IMG/VR virus record: IMGVR_UViG_3300008450_000492
Location: 1 to 22,916 of that record
Length of the DNA: 22,916 bases
Strand: one strand, 5' to 3'
Origin: a virus
The notes under the pieces were generated by a model. The model was not told the origin of the DNA. It ran no database searches and saw nothing but the letters and a program-made list of their open reading frames with translations. The first letter of the stretch is position 1. The number at the start of each line of letters is the position of its first letter. A program made the position numbers and the translations under genes. Shown here one piece after another: positions 6,863-16,465 of this stretch.

Positions 6863-9800
6863 TAAACTTTTACTATTACTGAGAAGTGATGGGCGTCATT
6901 AGCACTTTTTAACCAAAACATTTCTTCGTCTCCACCTTTAGCTAAAACAAAATTATTATTAATAAGATTGTGAGGGAGTGATGTCTTTACATTATTTGAA
7001 AAATCTCTATCCCAATTAGATACTCCTCCTGATCCTAATGGGTATTGGCTAGCATTAATATCTATAGCCATACCAAAAGCATGGGCTGATATTTGACCAT
7101 ATTTAATACCAGTTGCTGGTGTTACATCACGTCTAACTATACCTGCTCCCCAACTTTTTATATGATCATCATTCCACATACCAGCATTATCTAATGCTTT
7201 TGCTACTTGAGTTAATGTTGGACCAAAAAGTTTATTAAGTTTAGATGATTTTGTGAATCCAGTTTTCCCAGTATATGACCAAGTAGTAAGATTATTATCA
7301 AAGTTAGGATCAGATTCATACTCATTTCTATTACCATTAAATCCAACAACTTTAGCATATTTTGTTCCTGATGAGTCACCAGGTTTAGTATAGAATTTAA
7401 TAGGATAATAACCATTATTAAGTTTAGCTAGTCTCTTTAAACTATTACTATTTAAAGTTAAAGTAACATCAACATAGTTAGTACCATTATCAGTATTAGC
7501 TTTTGTTGGAGGTGAAATATATACTCCATCTGCTGGCCCTTCTGTAGTTGTTATAGTAACATCTCCTACAACTTCTTCTCTTTCTTCAGTCACTTCTTCA
7601 ACATAATCAAATTGTGTTAAAGTAGTTACATTAGTTCCAATAGAATCTATTATATCTGTATCAGATACAGGGACTGTAGTTTTTTTAAGAACTGTTAAAC
7701 TACCTATATCTGTAGTCCACCCACCATCATTAATTTTATGTGTTAATTCTCGAACTACAAATCCAGCTACTCCAGCGTAATCACTTGGTAAAGCTAAACT
7801 ATTAACAGCAAATACTTGATGAATATCTAACCCACTTATTCCATCAACTGTTAATTGAAGATTTAAAGGTATTAATCTATCCCCAGATATATTATTCTTT
7901 TTAGTATACTGGCCTATTTCAAATTTAAAATAGTCTTGTATTGAATCTTTAGAAGAGTCTATATCATCCTTTGACAAAGAAAAATAAAGTTGTTGAGTTA
8001 ATTTTAATCTATATTGTTTATATCTTTCAGCTAAAAGTGGCAATTCAGCGTTAGCTACTCCACCACCAGTTGGAGAATTTTTATTTGTTTTAGTTGTTAA
8101 AACTCTATCTGTTGTGCCTTTATATAACTCAGCAAATATAGTTCCATTAGACACAAGAGTATTCCCATTAGTTTGAGCTCCAACTAGTAAAGCATTTCCT
8201 TGTTTTGAAAACACTTCAGATTTTATAGAATAATCTAAAACAAATGATCCACTTAAAGGTGTTAAAGTATTAATATTAATAACAGTTGGATCAATTTTAT
8301 CATATAAATTAGTTAAATATGTGTTGTCTAATATTCTTAAAGAATTATTAGAATGGTTATATGATAAAACAAAATCATTAATATATCCTAAAGCTCCTTG
8401 TATTCCATCTAATAATGAATCTAAAAATTTAGTTAAACTTAATTTACCATCTGTTTCAATATTTCCTTCTATAGTTTTATGAATAAAATTCATATTAACT
8501 AAAATATGCATTAATTTTCCTTTAAATGGGTCTGATGTTCGATATCTAGAATCTAAAGTATTAAGAATGCCATTACTTTTAAGAGCATCATATGATGGGT
8601 TATCTTTAAATATCTCGGTTATTACTTTTTGGAATAAAAGACCCCTACCAGATGATGGGAGAGTTGTAGTAGGATATTCTACATTTAAGTTTTTACCTTC
8701 AAGATCATCAGTAATGATAGAGTTAATTAATCTTTTTGGGATATCAGTACTCTTTACCCATTTTTCATCAAATACTTCAGGTTCTGTTATTCCTGTATTT
8801 ATGTTAAAGCCCCCAGAAATTTTAACACTTTTCCATTCATATGTAATCTCGTAAATTTCTTTAACATATTTTTTATCAAATTTATTTACGTTATCCAATT
8901 TTAATGGTATTAAACATACTGTTGGGTCTAATGATAAATGGTTAACTAATGTAAAACAAAAATTATTATCATAATCATAATCTAAAAATATAGTAGGTGG
9001 AGATGGATTTTTAGAAGTATCATATTCTAGAAGAAATGACTCTATTATTCTTAATAATGCGCCTAATTTAATATAATATTGTCCTAAAGGAGCATCACTA
9101 TACCCAGATTCTAAATTAGCAAAATCAATTTTATATGTTTCATTATCATCAGTTAATGTACCTCCAGTTTTTTTATAAGAATAGTCAATTCCTGATTTAG
9201 CGGCTATTGTGTCTGTACTTATAGTAGAATTACCATTTAAAGATCCATTCCAATACGTCTCAGCTTGAAATCTTTTTATTATTCTATCTAATGATGATCT
9301 ATTAAATGTAAGTGGATTTAACCAATTATCATCTGTAAGTGTAGGTGCTTCGGGATTAGCTTTAAAATTTAATACTGTATTAATTGATATTGATTCAGCT
9401 ATGTCTCCAGCTGATATTAGATCTATTTTTATTTTGTATGAACCTTCTGGGGTTAAATTCCAGTCAAAATTTTTAACTACACCAACTAGGGCATCATAAT
9501 TACCACAAGATTCTTTTTGTTTATTTTCAACTTCAGCTAGCATATCAGGTAAACTAGTACCATTAGTTAAAAATTTACCTGATAAGTCTATAGTGTTATT
9601 TGTATAATTATTACTATTGTCATAGTAGATGTTATGGCCCCATTCTAACAACATACAATACCGTAATTTTAAATATAAAGCATTAATGACATTAAATTGA
9701 AATATATTATGAGCTATAATATTAATCTCAGCTGTTCTAACACCTCCTTTATTCAATGTTTTAATATTAATATCTATTATACCTGGAGGTGGGACAAATC

Positions 9801-10137
9801 CAAAACTAGGATTAGATGAAAACCCATAAGACACAGGCTCAGAAAAAGAATAACCTACACCTTTAGAAAAATCTTCACCTTGGGAACTTTGAAATCGAGT
9901 TGAAAACAGTTTATACTTTTTAGCTAAGTCATTGCCAGCTGATGCTAATCCTTTTAAATTTAAACTAGTTATAACATTATCTTCTACATTAATGCCTGAG
10001 GTTAATCTAATAAAAGGATATCTATTATTTCTATACACAATATCTTCATTACTTAGATTATCAGATAAATTTAATTTTCTTTGTCTAAGTTTAATTTGAT
10101 CACTTATTGATGACGGTATAGATGGATTTAAAGCCAT
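6862..10137 (-). CDS. Baseplate hub protein with C-terminal M15-type peptidase domain
   Basis: This 1091-residue protein is paralogous to the upstream 1234-aa protein over about 850 residues. Shared motifs in order are RLTSGxxVxxxV, GFVPPPGI, IKTLNKG, LLLEWGH-like (MLLEWGHNIYY), SCGNYDA, YYIKLGALLR, LEYDTSK, LDPTVCLIPL, RILDNTYL, GAQxNGNT, PLNLQLTVDGISG and LTHKINDGGWTT. The common body is probably the hub scaffold (gp27/gp5-like in role), inferred from position and size. The C-terminus (about 950-1091) resembles M15/VanY-type zinc D,D-peptidases: SAHAFGMAIDIN at 1017-1028 fits the SxHxxGxAxD zinc motif (His1019, Asp1026), and DAHHF at 1081-1085 supplies the acidic residue and the third ligand (Asp1081, His1084). 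It would cut peptide cross-links in the murein sacculus during tail penetration. A Thr/Glu-rich linker (about 830-870) separates body and enzyme. It starts 3 nt after the paralogue. Confidence 0.8.
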   Translation of the reverse strand: MALNPSIPSSISDQIKLRQRKLNLSDNLSNEDIVYRNNRYPFIRLTSGINVEDNVITSLNLKGLASAGNDLAKKYKLFSTRFQSSQGEDFSKGVGYSFSEPVSYGFSSNPSFGFVPPPGIIDINIKTLNKGGVRTAEINIIAHNIFQFNVINALYLKLRYCMLLEWGHNIYYDNSNNYTNNTIDLSGKFLTNGTSLPDMLAEVENKQKESCGNYDALVGVVKNFDWNLTPEGSYKIKIDLISAGDIAESISINTVLNFKANPEAPTLTDDNWLNPLTFNRSSLDRIIKRFQAETYWNGSLNGNSTISTDTIAAKSGIDYSYKKTGGTLTDDNETYKIDFANLESGYSDAPLGQYYIKLGALLRIIESFLLEYDTSKNPSPPTIFLDYDYDNNFCFTLVNHLSLDPTVCLIPLKLDNVNKFDKKYVKEIYEITYEWKSVKISGGFNINTGITEPEVFDEKWVKSTDIPKRLINSIITDDLEGKNLNVEYPTTTLPSSGRGLLFQKVITEIFKDNPSYDALKSNGILNTLDSRYRTSDPFKGKLMHILVNMNFIHKTIEGNIETDGKLSLTKFLDSLLDGIQGALGYINDFVLSYNHSNNSLRILDNTYLTNLYDKIDPTVININTLTPLSGSFVLDYSIKSEVFSKQGNALLVGAQTNGNTLVSNGTIFAELYKGTTDRVLTTKTNKNSPTGGGVANAELPLLAERYKQYRLKLTQQLYFSLSKDDIDSSKDSIQDYFKFEIGQYTKKNNISGDRLIPLNLQLTVDGISGLDIHQVFAVNSLALPSDYAGVAGFVVRELTHKINDGGWTTDIGSLTVLKKTTVPVSDTDIIDSIGTNVTTLTQFDYVEEVTEEREEVVGDVTITTTEGPADGVYISPPTKANTDNGTNYVDVTLTLNSNSLKRLAKLNNGYYPIKFYTKPGDSSGTKYAKVVGFNGNRNEYESDPNFDNNLTTWSYTGKTGFTKSSKLNKLFGPTLTQVAKALDNAGMWNDDHIKSWGAGIVRRDVTPATGIKYGQISAHAFGMAIDINASQYPLGSGGVSNWDRDFSNNVKTSLPHNLINNNFVLAKGGDEEMFWLKSANDAHHFSVIVKV

Positions 10138-10140
10138 ATT

Positions 10141-13100
10141 TTATGTATAATAAGGAGGAATATATTCTGGAAGTCCTCCAACACCTTTTTTAGTATTGTC
10201 TACAAAGTTTTTTCTAGTATCAATAAGAGCTTTTACAACTTCACCAACAGTTATTTTAGTTACTTTTGGGTTATTTCCACTTGAATAATACCCAGTTGTA
10301 CCATTTCCTGTAGTGACATCACCAAAGTTTCCAGTTACTTCTTTACCATCTATCTGTTGTTTAATAGTTATAGGTTTAGAAGACCAAATTTGACCTATAC
10401 TTTGTACAGCTTGAGCTAATTGACTAACATCTCCCGAGTTAATTCCTTTAATATAATTACCAACTTGTCCATCTAATAAATTCTCAGCTATTTTTTCTTG
10501 ATTAGCTTCATCATATTTGTCTACATCTGGGTTTAGTCCTGCTTTTTTAGCTCTATCTACTAGATATTTACCTAATTGTTGGTATTTACCTATAGCTGAG
10601 CTCCATTCAGTCTCAGCAGCACGTTTGTTAGCTTTAGCTGCTATTTCACTTATAGTAAATTCTTTAGCATTTTTTCCAAATACTGTTGTAATTCTATTAT
10701 TATCAATCCCTGTTCCTCTTGCACTTCCATTAATAGAATCATATACTCCTTCTCCTCTAGCAGCTATATCTTTTATAGGTAAATATCTATTATCACCACC
10801 TATAGTAATAGGTGTATCAGATTTTGAGTCTTCTTTAGGGGCTACAACTGGGTCAGGTACTTTAATGCTAGCAACTGTTCCTAAACTATTATTTTGAGTA
10901 GTTCCCTTATTAAATCTTTTAACAGCTAATGTTTCAATATTTGTAGTCCATCCTTTATCATCAATCTTATGTGTTAAACCTTTAACTATAAATGCTAACC
11001 TATCATGATAATCAGATGGAAGTAATTCTTGATTAGTTTTAAATAATTGATATTGTTTAATACCACTTAATCCATCAACAGTCACTTGAAGATTAAGAGG
11101 AATAAACATTGTGCCTTTTAAAGTAGCTATATCATTACCTTTTTTATCTTTCTTACCATTAGTAAGATAACCTAATTCATACTCATATATATCTTTAGAT
11201 GCTCCATTAGCAGCTTGAGCTTCTTCAGATGTAACAATAGGAGCACTATTACTTGCTTCAGCACTCCATGCTATAGAAAATAGTTTAGTTATATAATTAT
11301 ATAATATATTTAACCTAGATTTATAAGCTTCATTATCAGAATCAGTGATATTATTTTTATTTTGTTTTTTTTCTATAATTCTATCAACATATCCTTCATT
11401 AAATTTAGCGAATGTAGTTCCATTAGAAACCATAGTATTACCATTCTTTTGAGCGCCAGCGGCTATAGCATTAGCTATTCGAGCTGTTAATTCAGTTTTA
11501 AGAGATACATCTTTAACAAATGTACCTGAGGTGTCTTTTAGTAAATTTATTTGTAACTCAGTTATGTTATCTTTCCCAGAATTGGCTACATATGTGTTAT
11601 CTATTATCCTAAATGTATTATCAACATCATCAAATGTCACTTCAAAATCATTCATGCCACCTAATGCTCCTCCAATATTGCTCATTAATGTTTTTAAAAA
11701 TTTTAAAACATCAATATTTCCATTTTTATCAATCTTAGTATCTAAAATATCCATAACATTACCTAAATTAACTAGAATATCCATTGTTCTAGCTGTGTAG
11801 TCATCGATTCTAAAATCATTCTCCATATGGTATTGTATATGAGCCATTCCTACAGGCCATGAATTAGTACTAACTACACTAGCAGCAGTACCAGTAGATA
11901 TAGTTGTGTATACAAAATATGTTACTTTTACATCTATTTTATTACTAACCTCTCCTCCACCTAAAGCATAACTTGTGTAAATATAATCATTTTGCCAATT
12001 TGGATTTTTTGTTTTAATTTGTTCTAAAACAATATTCCCAAATCCAAATTTTTTATTTTCATAATTATTTAAATTCCCCCAAGTTATACCATCACTTTTT
12101 GTTTTATGAAGTGAGTCAGTTAAAAAATATGAACCTTCTTCATATTTTATATCTATTTTAATTGGATTAGACTCAAAATCTAAAACTTCTTCTGTATTCC
12201 CTGGCCCTCCAGCCCCATTATTTCTAAGAACTGTTATACTTTTAATATAGAATTGGTTAAGTTCTTTTGTTCCAATAGTAGCTTGAGCAGTTACTGTGGC
12301 TACATCACTAGATGTTGCTTCTCCATATCCTTCATTAAATCCTGATCTGCGAAGTTGAGTATTATATTGGTCTATATTTTTATCAGCTGATCCAAATGGT
12401 CTAACAAAGTCACAGTCTACAGTATATTCTCTTAACTCATACTGGAGAGTAGCATTTTGTTCTAATCCTTTTGAGTTAACAGGTATAACACACACTGTTG
12501 GATCTGTTGACACTTGGAGTGGAATAGTTAAAAATTTGTTTGTGTATCTATTATGGTCAATCCTAAAAATAGGTTCACTGGTTCCTTTGGAAGTATCATA
12601 CTCTAAAAGAAATGCTTCTATAAATCTTAATAAAGCTCCTAATCTAATATAATATTGAGCAAATTTAGGATTATTACCATCACTTCCAGCTACATAAAAA
12701 GAACTTGCCCCAAAATATGGAAATATCATTCTAAAAGCTTCGGGTAAATTATTGCCAGTTCCATTATTAGAAAAGGTTTCTTGTATCCCTAATCCACCAC
12801 CGATTGAAGAATTAAGAGTGTTTCTTCCTCCAGCTTTATTATATAACGGAGCTGATTCATATGAAGCGGCTGAGTATTGGGCATAATTCCACTCTGTGTT
12901 TAATTGAACTTCTCTACAATAAGCATGTAAAGTAGACTTTAAGAATTGGGGTGGAAAATAAGCGTTTATGTCTTCTATTTTTTTACCTAAATTAAAAGAA
13001 GTATTAACTTTTAAAGATTCAATCACATCCCCAGTAGATATAGCTATAACAGTTATATCATATGTTCCATTAGATTTAAGACTCCAATTAAAATTTTTAA

Positions 13101-13845
13101 TAACACCTAAAAAAGCATCATAATTACCACATGATTTTTGTCTTAAAGCCTCAATTCTAGTTTGCATATCTTTTTGAGAACCAGGATTTTTAAGAAAAGT
13201 TCTAAATAAATCATATGTTGAGTCTATTTGATTTATTTTATAGTCCCCAGCTGTGTTATTTAAGTAAACACTATGCCCCCATTCTAATAATAAACTATAT
13301 CGTAGTCTTAAAAATAATGCTTCTATTACTCTAAATTGTATTAGATTATGAGCAGTGATTTTAATTGTAGCTTCTTTTAAAGTACCTTTATTTAATGTTT
13401 TAATAGTAGCTGATTCTATACCAGGAGGTGGGACAAAACCAAATTCAGGTGATGATAAAAATCCTTGACTTGGTGGTAAAGAATTATATCCATATCCATA
13501 TCCAATTCCTCCAGTAAGTCTAAATGTGTCTGTAAATTGATTACCACTTTTATCATCAATTTTAGAAACATTAATATTAGGATCAAGGAATTGAGATGCG
13601 AATAAAACAAAATTTTTAGCTAAACCATCACCTTTATTAGCCTGTACCCCAACATTATCAAATCCAATTCGTTTACAAACATCTTCATCAACTGTGACTC
13701 CAGATGTTAATCTAAGAAAAGATGTTTTACTATTATATAAATGAAACTCATTTGAATAATTAGTACTAGATTTTAAAAATGTTTGTCTTTTATCAATTTG
13801 ATCTTTTACAAAATCATTAAATGACTCTCCAATAACATCTGCCAT
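10141..13845 (-). CDS. Baseplate hub protein with C-terminal muramidase-like domain
   Basis: This 1234-residue protein, the largest of the window, shares its first ~950 residues with the downstream 1091-aa paralogue (GFVPPPGI, TIKTLNKG, LLLEWGHSVY, SCGNYDA, YYIRLGALLR, DPTVCVIPV, RIIDNTYV, GAQKNGNT, LTHKIDDKGWTT). After a linker near 990-1020, residues 1026-1165 look like a lysozyme-superfamily (muramidase or lytic transglycosylase) domain of phage tails: ARGEGVYDSING, with Glu1032 as probable catalytic acid, then TISEIAAKA, SAIGKYQQLG, ANQEKIAENLL and LAQAVQSIGQIWSS. The role is probably local cutting of glycan strands at the tail tip, like the lysozyme part of T4 gp5, although the architecture differs from gp5. 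The last ~70 residues are Gly-rich, then helical. No signal peptide is present, as expected for a virion enzyme. The gene is 3 nt after the LysM gene. Confidence 0.8.
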   Translation of the reverse strand: MADVIGESFNDFVKDQIDKRQTFLKSSTNYSNEFHLYNSKTSFLRLTSGVTVDEDVCKRIGFDNVGVQANKGDGLAKNFVLFASQFLDPNINVSKIDDKSGNQFTDTFRLTGGIGYGYGYNSLPPSQGFLSSPEFGFVPPPGIESATIKTLNKGTLKEATIKITAHNLIQFRVIEALFLRLRYSLLLEWGHSVYLNNTAGDYKINQIDSTYDLFRTFLKNPGSQKDMQTRIEALRQKSCGNYDAFLGVIKNFNWSLKSNGTYDITVIAISTGDVIESLKVNTSFNLGKKIEDINAYFPPQFLKSTLHAYCREVQLNTEWNYAQYSAASYESAPLYNKAGGRNTLNSSIGGGLGIQETFSNNGTGNNLPEAFRMIFPYFGASSFYVAGSDGNNPKFAQYYIRLGALLRFIEAFLLEYDTSKGTSEPIFRIDHNRYTNKFLTIPLQVSTDPTVCVIPVNSKGLEQNATLQYELREYTVDCDFVRPFGSADKNIDQYNTQLRRSGFNEGYGEATSSDVATVTAQATIGTKELNQFYIKSITVLRNNGAGGPGNTEEVLDFESNPIKIDIKYEEGSYFLTDSLHKTKSDGITWGNLNNYENKKFGFGNIVLEQIKTKNPNWQNDYIYTSYALGGGEVSNKIDVKVTYFVYTTISTGTAASVVSTNSWPVGMAHIQYHMENDFRIDDYTARTMDILVNLGNVMDILDTKIDKNGNIDVLKFLKTLMSNIGGALGGMNDFEVTFDDVDNTFRIIDNTYVANSGKDNITELQINLLKDTSGTFVKDVSLKTELTARIANAIAAGAQKNGNTMVSNGTTFAKFNEGYVDRIIEKKQNKNNITDSDNEAYKSRLNILYNYITKLFSIAWSAEASNSAPIVTSEEAQAANGASKDIYEYELGYLTNGKKDKKGNDIATLKGTMFIPLNLQVTVDGLSGIKQYQLFKTNQELLPSDYHDRLAFIVKGLTHKIDDKGWTTNIETLAVKRFNKGTTQNNSLGTVASIKVPDPVVAPKEDSKSDTPITIGGDNRYLPIKDIAARGEGVYDSINGSARGTGIDNNRITTVFGKNAKEFTISEIAAKANKRAAETEWSSAIGKYQQLGKYLVDRAKKAGLNPDVDKYDEANQEKIAENLLDGQVGNYIKGINSGDVSQLAQAVQSIGQIWSSKPITIKQQIDGKEVTGNFGDVTTGNGTTGYYSSGNNPKVTKITVGEVVKALIDTRKNFVDNTKKGVGGLPEYIPPYYT
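10351..10770 (-). other. Muramidase-like domain within the 1234-aa hub protein
   Basis: Residues about 1026-1165. Glu1032 in RGEG is the probable catalytic acid. GKYQ and the LAQ...W segment are typical of phage tail lysozyme-like domains. Boundaries are approximate. Confidence 0.65.
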
Positions 13846-13848
13846 AAC

Positions 13849-14148
13849 TTATGAATTTAACTCATTATATGCTGCTACTATATCAGCATAATTTGGTGGG
13901 ATTCTCAATTGAGTTCCTGGTGATAAATATAGCGAATTTTGTGGTAGTTCCTCATTTGATATAGAAATTATCCACCATAATGTTGGATCTCTATAATATT
14001 GGTAAGCTAATAAATCAAGTCTATCTCCTTCTGTTGTAATAACATATATATCATTTATAGACAATGGTACAGTAGGGTACTTAGAATTAGAATAATATCT
14101 CTTTCCAGTGTCTGTTTTACGTATTGATATGTTTTGATAACGGTTCAT
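13849..14148 (-). CDS. LysM-like baseplate protein (gp53 / Afp7-N-type)
   Basis: This 99-residue protein consists almost entirely of one LysM-like domain. GDRLDLLAYQYYRDPTLWW (about 42-60) followed by NSLYLSPGTQLRIP is the typical form of LysM domains in contractile-tail baseplates, seen in T4 gp53 and in Afp7-type proteins of contractile injection systems. In these systems the domain is used for protein packing at the wedge-hub-tube junction rather than necessarily for binding murein. It is shorter than T4 gp53 (about 196 residues), so the rest of gp53 is missing or encoded elsewhere. It lies between the 769-aa junction protein and the first hub protein, with gaps of 7 and 3 nt, which fits a tail-tip function. 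LysM identity is clear; the exact equivalent in T4 is less sure. Confidence 0.83.
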   Translation of the reverse strand: MNRYQNISIRKTDTGKRYYSNSKYPTVPLSINDIYVITTEGDRLDLLAYQYYRDPTLWWIISISNEELPQNSLYLSPGTQLRIPPNYADIVAAYNELNS

Positions 14149-14155
14149 TTATCAG

Positions 14156-16465
14156 TTATGGGTTATAGTTAGGTAATTGTCCTGTATAATTTTCAACTGT
14201 TGGGATATTTGCCTCCGGATTATTGAATGAATCTTGTGGACCTAAAGTACTAGGAAATTCTTCTGGTTCAAAGACATATGATTTTCCACGGAAAGAAACA
14301 GTATTAGTTGGATCTAATGGACTAAAAACATTGCTTGTAGGAGACTGTTGTTCAACCAAATTAGGAAATAAAACTGAGTCAAATTCAAGTGGTTTTAATG
14401 GACCTGTCCCTGGTTCTATAAGAGGTTCAGGAGTTGTTACTAAAGTACCTGATCCTTCTCCTGTACCTACTCCTTGTGAAGTCCCAAAATTAATAAATGG
14501 AGAGTTTTTAACAGGAGTAAATGAGTGTATAGGTGTAAAGTTAAATCCATCTACTTTAATAGCTATTGGAAGTTGACCAGTATAATTAATTCCTCCTCTT
14601 GATACTATTTTACCATCATTGTCTCTATTTATATCCCATCCAGCATCAAATATTGGAGTTAAATTTAAACCCGTTATTATACCTGGGACTGAAGTTAAAT
14701 AATCTCCTACTGTTAATCGTACAATTTGACCTCTCATTAATCCAGCTGATGAGTAATCTGGTGCTGTAATTCCTACTAATCTATTTATTTTATTATATAG
14801 TGGAATCATTTCAGCCCTAGCGAAAGCAGCTATAGTGAATGATAAACTTATATCTCTTTCAAAAGCACTATATCTATAAAAGTTTTCAGCTCTACCTACA
14901 TACTTGTATGAGTCCCATTTTGGTTTATAAGAGTCCTGGAAACTATCTATAAATGCTCTAAAGTATAAATAATCTGAAGCTGTTAGAGATCCATTTGATA
15001 CATCATTACTTAATATCTCTATAGAAAATTTAATTAAGTTAGCATCATCTGCTTTATAATCACTATTAAAATCATTTTTAGCATTTATATAATCTAAATT
15101 TTTCTTTGATGATTTTAAAAAATCAACTCTATTTTTACGATCTCTTGGTAAAGAAAGATAAGGAGTATTCCCACCACCACTCATACCATATCCATTTCCA
15201 TCTCCATCAGGTTGATTTTCTTTATTAAAGGATTTATACCTAGATATTTTAGAAACAAAACTAAGAGTATTAGGTATTAATGTGCCATTTGTATCATCAA
15301 ATGAAATTGGAGAAATATATTCTGGGGATGGTAAATTTGGGCGGAAACCAATACCACCATTATTATCTGAAAAACCAGCAAAAATATTAGTAGCGTCTTC
15401 TAATACTTTTTTACTATTAGTAAATTCCCACCTATTAATAGTGGTAAAACCAATTCCAAAAGGGGCGTCAGATCCTCCAAAATATCTAAGTAATGTATTA
15501 CTATCTTCATCTCCAGATGTTATATTATTTCTATCTTCAGCTCCTATTCTAAACCCAACTATTTTTCTATAATATAATCCTGGTAAACGTGATGCTGGGA
15601 GTTTTGTCGTGTTTCCAAAATTGTTAATGCCTATAAGCGTTTCATCATCTCTTTTAACAACACCCAAATAATTACTGGCGTCATTACCTAATATATCTAA
15701 ATTAGCTCGGAAATCCCCAGTTCTCAAAGCACCAAGACTTAATCCTGTTAATGGGGCTGAGTAAGCCGTTCTAAGTCTAGTACCTATTCCTTGAGATACT
15801 GCTGATCCTATAATGTTTAATATATTAAATCCTCTTTCAACCCCACGTACTAAAGGTGTTTGTAAAGCTAAAGATCTTTGAGTTGATTTGAATATAAGGT
15901 AATTACTATCTACAAGTGTAGTAATTTCTGTTCCTCTCTTTTGAAGCCATCTTTTAAATCCATTATCACTTAAATTCTCAGGATATGGATTTTCTCCATT
16001 AAGTAAAGTTAAAGGTGAAAAAAATCTTGTTAATCTTAATCCATCTATAATACTGCGCTCTCCTAATTTAAGTGTTTTATAAAGAGTAGTATTTTGTAAT
16101 GGAGGTGAATATGATTGGTCTATAGGATCAATATTGCTCCATACTAATGGATATATACTTTTACTACCATTTAATCCATCACTCCATCTTCCAGTATCTA
16201 TTTTACCAACATTTTTACTAGCTCCAGTAACTTTAAAAAGTTTATTTAAAAGTGCTTCTGTAGCTACTGGAGGGGCAGCACTCCTAAAAACTATATTACC
16301 TGGTACTTTTTCATCAGGGTTACCAAAAGCGGCTTCAAAAGCAGGTCCTTCATTTAAAGCATTAGTATTTTCTAAACTAACTCCCCCTCCTTGAAACTGT
16401 TGAGCTAAAGGATTATCCTCATAAAAAGAAGCTAAATTTGTTTTTAATAGATTTTTTAAACTCAT
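14156..16465 (-). CDS. Large baseplate/tube-junction structural protein
   Basis: This 769-residue protein has a conserved region at about 510-650: WDSYKYVGRAENFYRYSAFERDISLSF-like text, then AEMIPLYNKINRLVG, GLMRGQIVRLTVGDYL, VPGIITGLNLTP, GWDINR, QLPIAIKVDGF and FTPIHSF. This series is widespread in large myophage baseplate proteins and resembles tube-type beta-barrel subunits, so it could be a tube initiator comparable in role to T4 gp48/gp54; that is inference. The N-terminal 500 residues are specific and without recognised domains. Residues 650-769 are rich in Pro, Gly, Ser and Thr and probably flexible. The gene starts inside the TAA of the upstream 131-aa gene (TAATG) and precedes the LysM gene by 7 nt. 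The location between tape measure and hub supports a junction function. Confidence 0.72.
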   Translation of the reverse strand: MSLKNLLKTNLASFYEDNPLAQQFQGGGVSLENTNALNEGPAFEAAFGNPDEKVPGNIVFRSAAPPVATEALLNKLFKVTGASKNVGKIDTGRWSDGLNGSKSIYPLVWSNIDPIDQSYSPPLQNTTLYKTLKLGERSIIDGLRLTRFFSPLTLLNGENPYPENLSDNGFKRWLQKRGTEITTLVDSNYLIFKSTQRSLALQTPLVRGVERGFNILNIIGSAVSQGIGTRLRTAYSAPLTGLSLGALRTGDFRANLDILGNDASNYLGVVKRDDETLIGINNFGNTTKLPASRLPGLYYRKIVGFRIGAEDRNNITSGDEDSNTLLRYFGGSDAPFGIGFTTINRWEFTNSKKVLEDATNIFAGFSDNNGGIGFRPNLPSPEYISPISFDDTNGTLIPNTLSFVSKISRYKSFNKENQPDGDGNGYGMSGGGNTPYLSLPRDRKNRVDFLKSSKKNLDYINAKNDFNSDYKADDANLIKFSIEILSNDVSNGSLTASDYLYFRAFIDSFQDSYKPKWDSYKYVGRAENFYRYSAFERDISLSFTIAAFARAEMIPLYNKINRLVGITAPDYSSAGLMRGQIVRLTVGDYLTSVPGIITGLNLTPIFDAGWDINRDNDGKIVSRGGINYTGQLPIAIKVDGFNFTPIHSFTPVKNSPFINFGTSQGVGTGEGSGTLVTTPEPLIEPGTGPLKPLEFDSVLFPNLVEQQSPTSNVFSPLDPTNTVSFRGKSYVFEPEEFPSTLGPQDSFNNPEANIPTVENYTGQLPNYNP

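Noticed and set aside
7212-7415. Short minus-strand frame inside the 1091-aa hub gene (also 13416-13610 inside the 1234-aa gene)
   Set aside because: Out-of-frame shadows with Leu/Ile-rich low-complexity translation typical of AT-rich DNA.
10152-10157. AAGGAG on the plus strand
   Set aside because: It is antisense to the hub coding sequence and has no plus-strand gene behind it.
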